From Paenibacillus sp. JDR-2 (GTDB lineage: Bacteria; Bacillota; Bacilli; Paenibacillales; Paenibacillaceae): DNA of 64,000 nucleotides. Positions 15,417 through 24,266 of the stretch are shown piece after piece. Numbering within the stretch: position 1 is the first letter of the stretch; every line of letters starts with the position of its first letter. Location: positions 1,870,501 to 1,934,500 of the forward strand of contig NC_012914.1 of assembly GCF_000023585.1 (NCBI RefSeq). The letters run 5' to 3'. Below the pieces are notes generated by a model. The model searched no databases. It was not told the DNA's origin and saw only the letters and a list, made by a program, of their open reading frames with translations. Made by a program: the position numbers and the translations under genes.

Positions 15417-18400
15417 ATGAAAGGATTAAACAAAGCATTGTTAAGGATTAGCATGGCATGCTTATTAGTAGTGAGCAGTATTATGCCAGCATTGCCAACG
15501 GCAACCGTATCCGCAGCAATCAACGGCAACAAATCAGTTGAAAATCCGCCTCAAAGCATGGAAGGAAAAGCAGAAATTGCAACCTGGAACTACGGAAGTA
15601 CTGGGGAAGTAACTGCCGCTAATGGAAACTTTGGAGCAACCAGCGGTTATTACAAGACGCTGGATGCTTCCAATCCAACCTTGCAATTATTTAAAAATAA
15701 TGTGCAAGTTACTTCAGGCCTTACTTATTCGTCAGCCTCTATCTCAACCTCAGGTTTTAATGGACAGGCCGACAAAGGATATTGGTATATGAAGACCTCA
15801 ACCGAGGGATTTAAGGATCTGATTTTTAATTTTAGCGCTCGTTCTTCCGGTACCGGTCCACGCGATTTTAATACAGAGTGGAGTACGAACGGTACGGACT
15901 GGACCGTATTCGGCAATTCGCTTGACACAGGTTATACCGTTAAAATCGAGAGCACGTCTCTTGAGCAATTTGGAATGGCTTTGCCGGCAGAGGCCGCCAA
16001 TCAAAGTGCTTTATATATCAGAGTTATTCAGAAATCGGAAGTCTCTGAAGCAGGCGGCACAGTAGGTTCGGGCGGAACCAGCAATATTAACGGCATTCAA
16101 ATCTACGGTGCCAAAATTCCGGAACTTACTACACCAACGGTAATGGCAACACCTAATACAACTGGTGCCATCTTGGATGTTACGCCTATCTCTTTATCCA
16201 ATACGGATGCAAATGCACAAATCTTTTACACAACAGACGGTACGACTCCAGCGACAACCGTTGGCGGCTCTACAAAATTATACACAGCGCCTTTTACGGC
16301 TATTTCAGAAGGCGGTTTTACAGGAACCAACCCGTTTGTCGTTAAGGTTGTAGCGAAGTCCCCAACTCTTCTGCCGACAGATGTTCTTACTTTATCGTTT
16401 AATCAGCAGACCATCACGCCAAACGCGGATGCCAAAAAGCTTTCTGCAGGGGACTATGTATGGGTTAAAGGCATCGGTACTTACCTGAACGGGAATACGA
16501 CCCTTTACATTCAGGACGGAATGAATGCCGGCAGCGGTATCGTTATTTATAAATCCGGCGCAAACTTCTCTTCTTATGTAGGCAAAGAAATCTATGTTTA
16601 TGGGAAAACATCGCCGTATAACGGTTTGATGGAGATTGTACCGGATGATGTGGCAACGAATGTCGTTGTGCGTAACAGCAATCCGACGCTTCCCACTCCG
16701 ATCAAAATCATGTTCAGCCAACTCGCTGACAGAACTTATGAGGGAATGCTGGTCGCATTCGACACGGTTAAACTCGACAATGTCGCGGGTACTACCGGAA
16801 GTTTCTTTAATCACACAGTAAGCCAGGCAGGCATACCGATTACATTGCGCAGCAAGGGAATTACGGTAGGCACTAGCGGAAGTTATGTAAACATTACGCA
16901 GGCCATTGCGAGCTACAACACGGCGACCGGATATAACGGAGTACATCTCTATTCCGGCAATACTGCCGAACTTGTCGCTACAACAGCACCGACCGTTGAG
17001 TTTATGGCTGCCAGCGTACCTTCCGGAACGGCAGTGCCGCTTAATTCCAAGGTGACGCTTTCCACTCCAACAACAGGCGCGACAATAACGTACAGCGTAA
17101 ACGGAGGAAATGCCGTAACGAGTACGGGCAACTCGGTCGAAGTTACAGTGGATGCCTTCCTTAGCGGAACCGCAACGATCACGGCAACAGCTTCGGACGG
17201 CACTTATACAACAGCGGCTCAGACTTTTGTATATACGCAAAGCAAGGTCGCTAACGTAGTAGCAAACCCAGGCAGCTCTGCCATTTCAGCTGCAACTCCC
17301 ATCGCATTAACATCAGCTACGGCGGATTCAGCGATTCAGTATTCGATTTATAAAAATTCTTATACGTCCACAGACGGTACGCTGGTTGGCACAGCCGATC
17401 AAACTTATACGGCTCCTATTGCCATGGATGCTACTTATTTCCCTGTAAGAATCGTTGCCAAGGCAACGCGTGCCAACTATTTGGACAGTGATTCGACAAC
17501 CTTCACCTATACGGCCAAGAAAGCCGCAGGCGGGGAAAAGAACTATTATGGTTCCCTTCACGCGCATACGATTAACTCGGACGGTCAAGGCACCTTGCCT
17601 GAAGCGTATGCTTACGCAAGAGATGAAGGTAATTTTGACTTCTTTATCGTAACGGACCACTCCAATTCTTATGATTCTGCAACTTATGACGTCACTAAGG
17701 ATCATAACATTAATGACTACAACTCAAGCAATGCCGCTTGGCTTGCCGGCAAGAAAGCAGCGGAGGATGCAGCCACTCCTACGTTCGTGACTGACTATGG
17801 CTTTGAGATGACATGGTCCGGCGGTCCCGGCCACATGAATACGTTCAACACAACAGGTTTTGTCAGCCGTAACAACGCGACTTTAAATAATAAGACCAAC
17901 GATGGCGGCCTTCAAACCTATTATAAAATGCTTGAGAGTACTCCAGGCTCGATTTCGCAGCTTAATCATCCCGGCAATACCTTCGGTAACTTCTCGAATT
18001 TTGGATATTACGAGGATGAGATTGACGATAAAGTAACTCTTGTTGAAGCGGGTAACGGCGAAGGCGCTGTTGGCTCGGGGGGATACTTTAGGTCGGTAGA
18101 CCAGTTTATTTTGGCTTTGGATAAAGGATGGCACGTTGCTCCGACGAACAACGGCGACAATCATAAAAAAGGCTGGGGAACATCGAATACCATTGCCACG
18201 GTCGTTTACACGAACGACTTTACATTAAGCGGCATTTATCAGGCGTTGCGCGACCGTTCCGTATGGTCGACGGAGAACAGGGATCTGGACGTTACCTATC
18301 ATCTGACCGACGGGAAGGACACCTATAGCATGGGCGCAATATTGGACACTGCCCCTGCAACCGCGGATATTACGATAACCGCAAGCAATAAAAATCCTGA

Positions 18401-21400
18401 CGTAGCGACCAGCGATATCGCATCCATCCAACTGATAAGCACCGGAGGAGCTATCGTAGATCAGAAGAACTACCCTGTTGGAACGAATAACGTGAATTAC
18501 ACCTATTCGATGAACGCGCCGACTCCAGGGTACTACTTCGCAATCGTTACGGACAATAAAGGCTTCATCGCCGTCACCGCGCCGATCTGGCTTGGTTCTG
18601 CGCCGAAGGTCGGCATTACCTCGGTAAGCAACAGCTCGACCATGCCAGTTACAACAGAGGCATTGAATTTAACGACTAATTTCTTCAACAATGAAAGCAC
18701 TTCTGTTACGCTTAAATCTATTTCTTATGAGGTAGACGGAGATTCCGGAGCGAGCAAAACGTACACACCAAATACAAACATCGCATCTTCCGGCAACGCT
18801 AATCACGTATTCAGTTATACACCAACGACTGCCGGTACCAAGACAGTCACGATTAGCGCCGTAATCACGGTGAACGGAGTAGATAAGACGTATACGGCAA
18901 CCAGTACGATGAAGGTTAGCGATATAGACACCGTCTCGTATGTGGGACTAGACGCTTCGCACGGCAATGAGTACGTCAGCGGAGGAAGCTATCCGAATTC
19001 AATGAACAATATGATGACGCTCGCTGGATCAAACGGAGTGAGAGTTGTACAGCTCAATACTTCGGCAGATTTTATCGCGGCAACCAGCAATCCTAAATAT
19101 AAAATGATTATCTTGAATGCACCATCCAGAAAAAGCGTTAGCGCATGGCTGAATCCGACGAATTATTCAGTTGAGGAAACGGCGGCGTTAAAAGCATTTT
19201 CGGAAAACGGGAATACGCTAGTCTTCGGGAATATCGCAGACTACGCGGAAATCTCAAACGCGGATTCGGCTTCACCTAAGAAACATATGTCCGAACTTCA
19301 AAATGACGTCCTGGCAGCCATCGGTTCCACGCTGCGCGAAGGCGACGATGAGGTTATGGACGATGATAAGAACGGTGGACAAGCGTATCGACTGTATCCA
19401 ACGGAGTTCAATTTGAATAATCCGTTGATGCAAGGCGTTGTTGATGGACAGACCTACAGCCAATACTCAGGTTCAACCATTTATGCTGTAGACCCAGTGA
19501 CGGGTGAGAGAACCTCAACACTGCCTTCAACGGTAAGCCCGCTCGTATATGGCTTCCCGACCACTTATTCGGCTGAAACCGACAATGACAACTTTGGCTA
19601 TGGAGGGACTAAGACGGCATTCCCATTCGTCACGGTGGGAACGAATCCCACGGATAAGGGAGTAAGCTCAGACAAGCTGTATATACCGAAGTATGCAAAT
19701 CCAAACAGCAAGGTTGCATCAAATCCGGAGGAGAAGCTGCTCGCGGCATCTGAAGTGATTACGCATTCGAACGGTAAAACTTCTCTTGTGGTTGTTGCCG
19801 GCGGATCATTCATGAGTAACTTCGAAATTCAGGTTACGCAAGAAAACGCAGGGACTTTGCCGTATGCTAACTACAATCTAATGGATAATCTTTATAAAAC
19901 GGTTAATCCGCAGATGGTCACAAGCATTGCCGACGCTAAGAATCTGCCGGATGGAACGGATGTTATTATTGAAGCAACAACAACGAGTGAGGTAAATACC
20001 CAAAGCGCAAATCCTGATACAAACAAAGGCTTCTTCGATACGATTTATGCGCAGGATGCAACGGGCGGCATCAATCTATTCCCGGTTGCCTCAGGTATTC
20101 AAGAAGGTCAGAAAGCAAGGTTTAGCGGTACAATCGCGCATTATCAAGGCGAAGTGGAACTTACGGTAAGCAGCTTCACTATTTTGGATCCAAGTATTCA
20201 TAAACTTGCGCCAACTACGCTCACCACAGCTGCTTCAATGTCTTCCGATAATACGGGACTTTTGTTAAGAACAAAAGGCGTCGTGTCAGATATTTACAAA
20301 GACAATGACGGAACAATTAACCAATTTACAATTAATGATGGGTCTGGACCGGCGATCGTATTCATTAACGGATACATCACAAAAGGAACGTCACTTTCAT
20401 TCATTACAGAGGGAGCAACCGTTTCCGTAGCCGGCTTGGCTTCTATCGGCGAGGTAGTCAGCGATGCGGATATGCATCCGAGAATCAGGGTCAGAGACCG
20501 TGCCGAAATCATGAATGTCTCGTTAACTGGCATAGCAGTAACAACTCCGCCTGCAAAAACGCAATATCAGGTTGGAGAAAGCTTGGATCTAACAGGATTG
20601 GTTGTTACGGGAACATACAGTGACACAACAAGTAATCCTGTTACAATTACAGCGTCCAATATCAGCGGATTTGATAGCACAACTACGGGTACTAAAACCA
20701 TTACTGTTACTTTAGGCGGCAAAACAACGACTTTTAATGTCACAATCGTATCAAATTCAACTGTTCCAACAGGTCCGGTAGGAAGTACTGCACCTGACTA
20801 TGATGCGAAGGTTGACACTGGTAACGGATCGAGTTCCAATCTGCAGGTCAAGGTCGATAAGAACAGCCACAGCGCAACCGTAGACGTAAGCTCAATTAAC
20901 AGCCTTATGTCTGTTGGGAAAACGACCGTTATCACAGTACCATCCGTTTCGGATGTCAATTCCTATATTTTGAACATTCCTGTTCAAAACCTGAATAAGT
21001 CCGATCTGCAAGGAAGCATAGCTTTCAATACCGACAAAGGCAGCGTGACCGTTCCTTCCAATATGCTGACTGGCATTACTGGCATAAATGGAAGCAAGGC
21101 AGGAATCTCCATTGGTCAGGCGGATAAATCCGGTCTGCCGGGTAATGTAAAAGCTTCGATAGGCGACAGGCCGATGGTAGAGCTCACACTTACTGTTGAC
21201 GGTAAACAGATTGCCTGGAACAACCCTAGCGCACCAGTTACGGTATCCATTCCTTATACCCCGACAGCGGCGGAGCTTGCTAATCCAGAGAGCATCGTCG
21301 TGTGGTACATCGATGGCAACGGCAATGTTGTTAATATCCCTAACGGGCACTATGAACCGGCCACGGGCACTGTCACTTTTAATACCACCCATTTCAGTCA

Positions 21401-21965
21401 TTACGCGGTGGCTTATAACAAGGTGAGCTTCAATGACGTGGCGCCGAATGCTTGGTATAACAAAGCCGTGGGCTTCATCGCGGCAAGAGGTATAACAGGA
21501 GGCACTGGCAACGGCAATTTCAGCCCTGAAGCCAAGCTGACGCGCGGTGAATTCATCGTTATGTTGTTGAAAGCTTACGGTATCGCCGCGGATACAAACC
21601 CGACAGATAACTTCAAAGATGCGGGCAATACCTATTACACCGGCTATCTGGCGGCGGCAAAACGCCTCGGAATATCCGCAGGTATAGGAAACGGCTTGTT
21701 CGCACCAGGTAAGGAGATCACTCGCCAGGAAATGTTCACTCTGTTGTACAACGCTCTGCATAACATCAACCAGCTCCCTCAAGGCGACAGCGGCAAGTCT
21801 CTCTCCGACTTCACTGACGCCGGAAAGGTAGACTCATGGGCGAAGAATGCAATGACAATGCTAGTTAAGACTGGCACTGTCGGCGGCAGCAACGGAAAGC
21901 TCAATCCGACGAGCACAACCAACAGGGCGGAGATGGCTCAGGTGCTATATAATTTGTTGGGATAG
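15417..21965 (+). CDS. S-layer-anchored multidomain PHP metallophosphoesterase
   Basis: 2182 residues, RBS AAGGAGAGAGG. Order: signal peptide (MACLLVVSSIMPALPTATVSA); a beta-sandwich (~45-240); chitobiase-type FN3-like domain (~245-335, FYTTDGTTPATT); OB-like domain (~340-520); further Ig/FN3-like domains; a PHP domain from ~706 (YYGSLHAHTINSDG, FDFFIVTDHSN, later NHPGNTFGNF and TNNGDNHKKGW) of CehA/McbA type; a Rossmann-like segment (~1180-1490, YVGLDASHGNEY); a second OB-like domain (~1500-1630); a Big-type Ig domain (~1700-1780); three SLH repeats (~2003-2182). It should be held on the cell wall and hydrolyse phosphoesters. Substrate unknown. Confidence 0.88.
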   Translation: MKGLNKALLRISMACLLVVSSIMPALPTATVSAAINGNKSVENPPQSMEGKAEIATWNYGSTGEVTAANGNFGATSGYYKTLDASNPTLQLFKNNVQVTSGLTYSSASISTSGFNGQADKGYWYMKTSTEGFKDLIFNFSARSSGTGPRDFNTEWSTNGTDWTVFGNSLDTGYTVKIESTSLEQFGMALPAEAANQSALYIRVIQKSEVSEAGGTVGSGGTSNINGIQIYGAKIPELTTPTVMATPNTTGAILDVTPISLSNTDANAQIFYTTDGTTPATTVGGSTKLYTAPFTAISEGGFTGTNPFVVKVVAKSPTLLPTDVLTLSFNQQTITPNADAKKLSAGDYVWVKGIGTYLNGNTTLYIQDGMNAGSGIVIYKSGANFSSYVGKEIYVYGKTSPYNGLMEIVPDDVATNVVVRNSNPTLPTPIKIMFSQLADRTYEGMLVAFDTVKLDNVAGTTGSFFNHTVSQAGIPITLRSKGITVGTSGSYVNITQAIASYNTATGYNGVHLYSGNTAELVATTAPTVEFMAASVPSGTAVPLNSKVTLSTPTTGATITYSVNGGNAVTSTGNSVEVTVDAFLSGTATITATASDGTYTTAAQTFVYTQSKVANVVANPGSSAISAATPIALTSATADSAIQYSIYKNSYTSTDGTLVGTADQTYTAPIAMDATYFPVRIVAKATRANYLDSDSTTFTYTAKKAAGGEKNYYGSLHAHTINSDGQGTLPEAYAYARDEGNFDFFIVTDHSNSYDSATYDVTKDHNINDYNSSNAAWLAGKKAAEDAATPTFVTDYGFEMTWSGGPGHMNTFNTTGFVSRNNATLNNKTNDGGLQTYYKMLESTPGSISQLNHPGNTFGNFSNFGYYEDEIDDKVTLVEAGNGEGAVGSGGYFRSVDQFILALDKGWHVAPTNNGDNHKKGWGTSNTIATVVYTNDFTLSGIYQALRDRSVWSTENRDLDVTYHLTDGKDTYSMGAILDTAPATADITITASNKNPDVATSDIASIQLISTGGAIVDQKNYPVGTNNVNYTYSMNAPTPGYYFAIVTDNKGFIAVTAPIWLGSAPKVGITSVSNSSTMPVTTEALNLTTNFFNNESTSVTLKSISYEVDGDSGASKTYTPNTNIASSGNANHVFSYTPTTAGTKTVTISAVITVNGVDKTYTATSTMKVSDIDTVSYVGLDASHGNEYVSGGSYPNSMNNMMTLAGSNGVRVVQLNTSADFIAATSNPKYKMIILNAPSRKSVSAWLNPTNYSVEETAALKAFSENGNTLVFGNIADYAEISNADSASPKKHMSELQNDVLAAIGSTLREGDDEVMDDDKNGGQAYRLYPTEFNLNNPLMQGVVDGQTYSQYSGSTIYAVDPVTGERTSTLPSTVSPLVYGFPTTYSAETDNDNFGYGGTKTAFPFVTVGTNPTDKGVSSDKLYIPKYANPNSKVASNPEEKLLAASEVITHSNGKTSLVVVAGGSFMSNFEIQVTQENAGTLPYANYNLMDNLYKTVNPQMVTSIADAKNLPDGTDVIIEATTTSEVNTQSANPDTNKGFFDTIYAQDATGGINLFPVASGIQEGQKARFSGTIAHYQGEVELTVSSFTILDPSIHKLAPTTLTTAASMSSDNTGLLLRTKGVVSDIYKDNDGTINQFTINDGSGPAIVFINGYITKGTSLSFITEGATVSVAGLASIGEVVSDADMHPRIRVRDRAEIMNVSLTGIAVTTPPAKTQYQVGESLDLTGLVVTGTYSDTTSNPVTITASNISGFDSTTTGTKTITVTLGGKTTTFNVTIVSNSTVPTGPVGSTAPDYDAKVDTGNGSSSNLQVKVDKNSHSATVDVSSINSLMSVGKTTVITVPSVSDVNSYILNIPVQNLNKSDLQGSIAFNTDKGSVTVPSNMLTGITGINGSKAGISIGQADKSGLPGNVKASIGDRPMVELTLTVDGKQIAWNNPSAPVTVSIPYTPTAAELANPESIVVWYIDGNGNVVNIPNGHYEPATGTVTFNTTHFSHYAVAYNKVSFNDVAPNAWYNKAVGFIAARGITGGTGNGNFSPEAKLTRGEFIVMLLKAYGIAADTNPTDNFKDAGNTYYTGYLAAAKRLGISAGIGNGLFAPGKEITRQEMFTLLYNALHNINQLPQGDSGKSLSDFTDAGKVDSWAKNAMTMLVKTGTVGGSNGKLNPTSTTNRAEMAQVLYNLLG

Positions 21966-22022
21966 TAAAATCCATTAACAGGCTGTGAGACAGGAGATGC
22001 AGCCAGTTATAACCGATATGAA

Positions 22023-22058
22023 AAGCAAAGAAGCCACAAAACTGTGGCTTCTTTGCTT
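22023..22058. repeat. 36-bp target duplication, left copy (terminator hairpin)
   Basis: A perfect palindromic hairpin AAGCAAAGAAGCCACA / TGTGGCTTCTTTGCTT with loop AAAC. An identical copy lies at 23614-23649, directly beyond the other end of the insertion sequence. It probably was the terminator of the SLH-protein gene before insertion. Confidence 0.85.
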
Positions 22059-22167
22059 CAGGCTGTCGAGAAAGTCTCGACAGCCTTCTTTATGTTCAAA
22101 TAATTCAATACGACACCGCGTTAATATAGTATAATATTAGTATCTAATAGAAACGGATGGTGTCGTT

Positions 22168-22740
22168 ATGTTGCGTTCTAATCGAGACAAACAACAAAAC
22201 TACGAGCTGGTTTCCATTGAAGACTTGGTGCCTGCTGACCATATGCTTCGCAAGATCGATAAGTACATTGATTTTTCTTTCATTGATGAGAAAGTACGTC
22301 ACCTCTACTGCCAAGATAATGGTCGTCCAGCCATTGATCCACTTGTACTTTTCAAAATGATTTTTCTCGGTTACTTCTATGGCATTCGTTCGGAGCGCCA
22401 ACTGGAACGCGAAGTTCAAACCAACCTCGCTTACCGTTGGTTTCTTGGACTCGGTCTGTCAGACCGTGTTCCAGATCACACAACGATTAGCTGGAATCGT
22501 AGAACACGATTCAAAGATACTTCTGTTTTCCAAGATATTTTCGATGAAATCGTGCTGCAAGCGATCTCACATCGGATGATTGGCGGACGTGTGCTTATTT
22601 CTGACTCTACCCATGTAAAAGCTAATGCCAATAAACATAAATACACAAGAGAACAAGTACAGCAAAACACACGAGATTATGTGAATGAGCTCAATGCAGC
22701 TGTTGAAGCAGAACGTAAAGAGCAAGGAAAAAAGCGCTAA
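22168..22740 (+). CDS. IS1182 transposase, N-terminal frame
   Basis: 190 residues: InsH-type N-terminal domain (YELVSIEDLVPADHMLRKIDKYIDF, ...YFYGIRSERQLEREVQTNLAYRWFLGL) and the first catalytic Asp region (GGRVLISDSTHVKANANKHK). It stops at TAA 22738-22740, just after an A AAA AAG heptamer in the correct phase for -1 slippage into the second frame. Either programmed frameshifting or a one-base loss in an A7 run explains the split. Confidence 0.85.
   Translation: MLRSNRDKQQNYELVSIEDLVPADHMLRKIDKYIDFSFIDEKVRHLYCQDNGRPAIDPLVLFKMIFLGYFYGIRSERQLEREVQTNLAYRWFLGLGLSDRVPDHTTISWNRRTRFKDTSVFQDIFDEIVLQAISHRMIGGRVLISDSTHVKANANKHKYTREQVQQNTRDYVNELNAAVEAERKEQGKKR
22728..22734 (+). promoter_or_regulatory. 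Putative -1 ribosomal frameshift heptamer
   Basis: GG-A-AAA-AAG: zero-frame codons AAA AAG, then CGC TAA. A -1 slip continues as GCG CTA AAA CCA CGG AAG GAG, in frame with the second transposase part. Position, heptamer and stop five bases later are the standard arrangement. Confidence 0.5.
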
Positions 22741-22754
22741 AACCACGGAAGGAG

Positions 22755-23519
22755 GTGAATGAAGACAAAGAGGTAAAAGTTAGTACGACTGATCCTGACA
22801 GCGGTTATATGTACCGAGAAGGCAAGCCAGAAGGTTTCTTTTACTTGGATCACCGTACAGTTGATATGAAGTACAACCTTGTTACCGATGTCTTCGTCAC
22901 CGCCGGTAACGTCCATGATTCTGTTCCTTATCTTTTTCGTCTGGACCGCCAACGTCAGCGTTTTGGATTTAAAGTAGAAGCTGTTGCATTAGACTCTGGC
23001 TATTTAACAACACCGATTTGCAAAGGATTAGAAGATCGTAAAATCTTTGGCGTGATTGCCCATCGCCGATTTCATCCAACGCAAGGCTTACAACCAAAAT
23101 GGAAGTTTGCTTATGATGCAGAACGGAATCTGTATGTGTGTCCGCAGCAACAAGAACTGACTTACCGGACGACAGATCGGCATGGCTACCGACACTACGC
23201 GTCTGATCCAAAGCAATGCGCAGCATGCCCAATACTGCAGCAATGCACGCGTTCCGCTAACAAACAGAAAATGGTTACCCGACATATTTGGGAGGACAGT
23301 AAAGAAAACGTGAGGATGAACCGACTAAGCAAGTCGGGCAAAAAGCTTTACCGTAAACGAAAAGAAACCATAGAGCGAAGCTTCGCGGATGCCAAACAGC
23401 TCCACGGGTTTCGCTATTGCCGTTTGCGGGGGTTAAGCAACGTGATGGAACAAGCGTTGATGACCGCTGCGGTGCAGAACATGAAAAAGATCGCCCTCCA
23501 CCTGGAAAGGAGGGCGTAA
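22755..23519 (+). CDS. IS1182 transposase, C-terminal frame
   Basis: 254 residues from an internal GTG preceded by GGAAGGAG, or continuous with the first part after a -1 shift at 22734. It contains the DDE core (STTDPDSGYMYR, then VEAVALDSGYLTTPICKGL) and the catalytic Glu in RKRKETIERSFADAKQLHGFRY, plus a Cys cluster (CAACPILQQC). Complete to the normal C-terminus, so the element could be active if frameshifting occurs. Confidence 0.85.
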   Translation: MNEDKEVKVSTTDPDSGYMYREGKPEGFFYLDHRTVDMKYNLVTDVFVTAGNVHDSVPYLFRLDRQRQRFGFKVEAVALDSGYLTTPICKGLEDRKIFGVIAHRRFHPTQGLQPKWKFAYDAERNLYVCPQQQELTYRTTDRHGYRHYASDPKQCAACPILQQCTRSANKQKMVTRHIWEDSKENVRMNRLSKSGKKLYRKRKETIERSFADAKQLHGFRYCRLRGLSNVMEQALMTAAVQNMKKIALHLERRA

Positions 23520-23613
23520 GAGGGGTAGCCTCTTGCGTCGCTTCGTTCTACTCACAGAAAACAAAAAGAGAAACCCCACGTTTTAAGAAAACGTGGGGTT
23601 TCTCTACAATCTG

Positions 23614-23649
23614 AAGCAAAGAAGCCACAAAACTGTGGCTTCTTTGCTT
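23614..23649. repeat. 36-bp target duplication, right copy
   Basis: Identical to 22023-22058; begins immediately after the terminal CTG of the insertion sequence. Confidence 0.85.
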
Positions 23650-23754
23650 ATTCGTATCAGATAAGGTTATGGCTCAACAATATTATTCGTTTCAAAAGTT
23701 TTGACTGCCGGTTGGGTCATTCGAACTTCATATGATCATATCATAGCTGGGGCG

Positions 23755-24017
23755 TTCGAGCCTGATGGTAAGTTCGTGAACCAAGCTAGGGCAATTCTTA
23801 CAATGCCCATCTCGACCCAGAGCAGGAGCACAACCATCGCTGTTATCGCAACCACTGCCAACCTAGACAAAGCTGAGTCATGGCGCGGGCGATTTCCCCG
23901 GTGCGTATTCAAGGTGACGGGGACACTGTATTTTACATGGCTACCGGAATCGATACTAGCGGGCTTATTGGTAATGCTGCCGTGACCGCAGTCGGCCCTC
24001 GTCAGCCATTTCAATAA
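23755..24017 (+). pseudogene. P1/S58-family peptidase remnant
   Basis: Two frames together give the C-terminal part of a P1 (DmpA-like) peptidase: STTIAVIATTANLDKAE in one, then ARAISPVRIQGDGDTVFYMATG...IGNAAVTAV to a stop at 24015-24017 in another. The frame change falls near 23880. The N-terminal half and catalytic centre are missing. The surrounding 23650-24179 holds nothing else coding; it is decayed sequence ending in a tRNA-like scar. Confidence 0.65.
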
Positions 24018-24019
24018 AG

Positions 24020-24083
24020 ATTCAGACATCCCATGATGAGAAGACAAGCAGAGCGCAGTCGGATCCTCCTTGGCTCCACTCAA
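24020..24083 (+). repeat. Direct repeat at island edge (copy 2) with tRNA-Ala 3'-like end
   Basis: ATTCAGACATCCCATGATGAG and AGAAGACAAGC match 12581-12613; the copy ends GGATCCTCCTTGGCTCCAC, like a tRNA-Ala T-arm/acceptor end. Together with the 12-bp CCTTGGCTCCAC at 12422 and 41055 it suggests an island boundary. Confidence 0.55.
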
Positions 24084-24179
24084 AATCTTATTTACCGGGT
24101 AGATAATATATTCTTTTAGTGTCTGAATTTAAAGCTATTGCAACGGGTGAGAAAGCGAGGCATTAGTCCGCACCAATAA

Positions 24180-24195
24180 CATATAAGCTTAGTAT
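24180..24195. promoter_or_regulatory. Operator-like palindrome upstream of GH93-like lipoprotein
   Basis: CATATAAGCTTAGTAT keeps the right 12 bases of the palindrome ATACTAAGCTTAGTAT found upstream of other genes in this locus. It lies 21 bp upstream of a -35 element. Confidence 0.5.
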
Positions 24196-24199
24196 ATAA

Positions 24200-24256
24200 C
24201 CCCTATAGTATAGTGTTTACAATAAAACGCAGGTATGGATAATCCAACTATAGGGG
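24200..24256. promoter_or_regulatory. Promoter bracketed by a 10-bp inverted repeat
   Basis: TTTACA (24216-24221), 16-bp spacer and GATAAT (24238-24243) form a sigma-A-type promoter. CCCCTATAGT (24200-24209) upstream and ACTATAGGGG (24247-24256) downstream are perfect inverted repeats; the second overlaps the RBS AGGGGG of the next gene. It may be a two-half-site operator. Confidence 0.5.
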
Positions 24257-24266
24257 GCTAATTGTT

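Larger units (their letters stand above)
22059..23613 (+). mobile_element. IS1182-family insertion sequence
   Basis: 1555 bp between imperfect terminal inverted repeats: CAGGCTGTCGAGAAA at the left and, read from the right, CAGATTGTAGAGAAA. Each end is part of a larger hairpin (GGCTGTCGAG/CTCGACAGCC; GAGAAACCCCACGTTTT and its complement). It is flanked by a 36-bp direct repeat of a palindromic hairpin. IS1182 relatives are known for long palindromic target duplications. The transposase is split between two frames. Confidence 0.85.

Noticed and set aside
16392..17240. 282-codon minus-strand frame inside the SLH protein gene
   Set aside because: Low-complexity antisense translation of repetitive Ig-like domains; no start signal.
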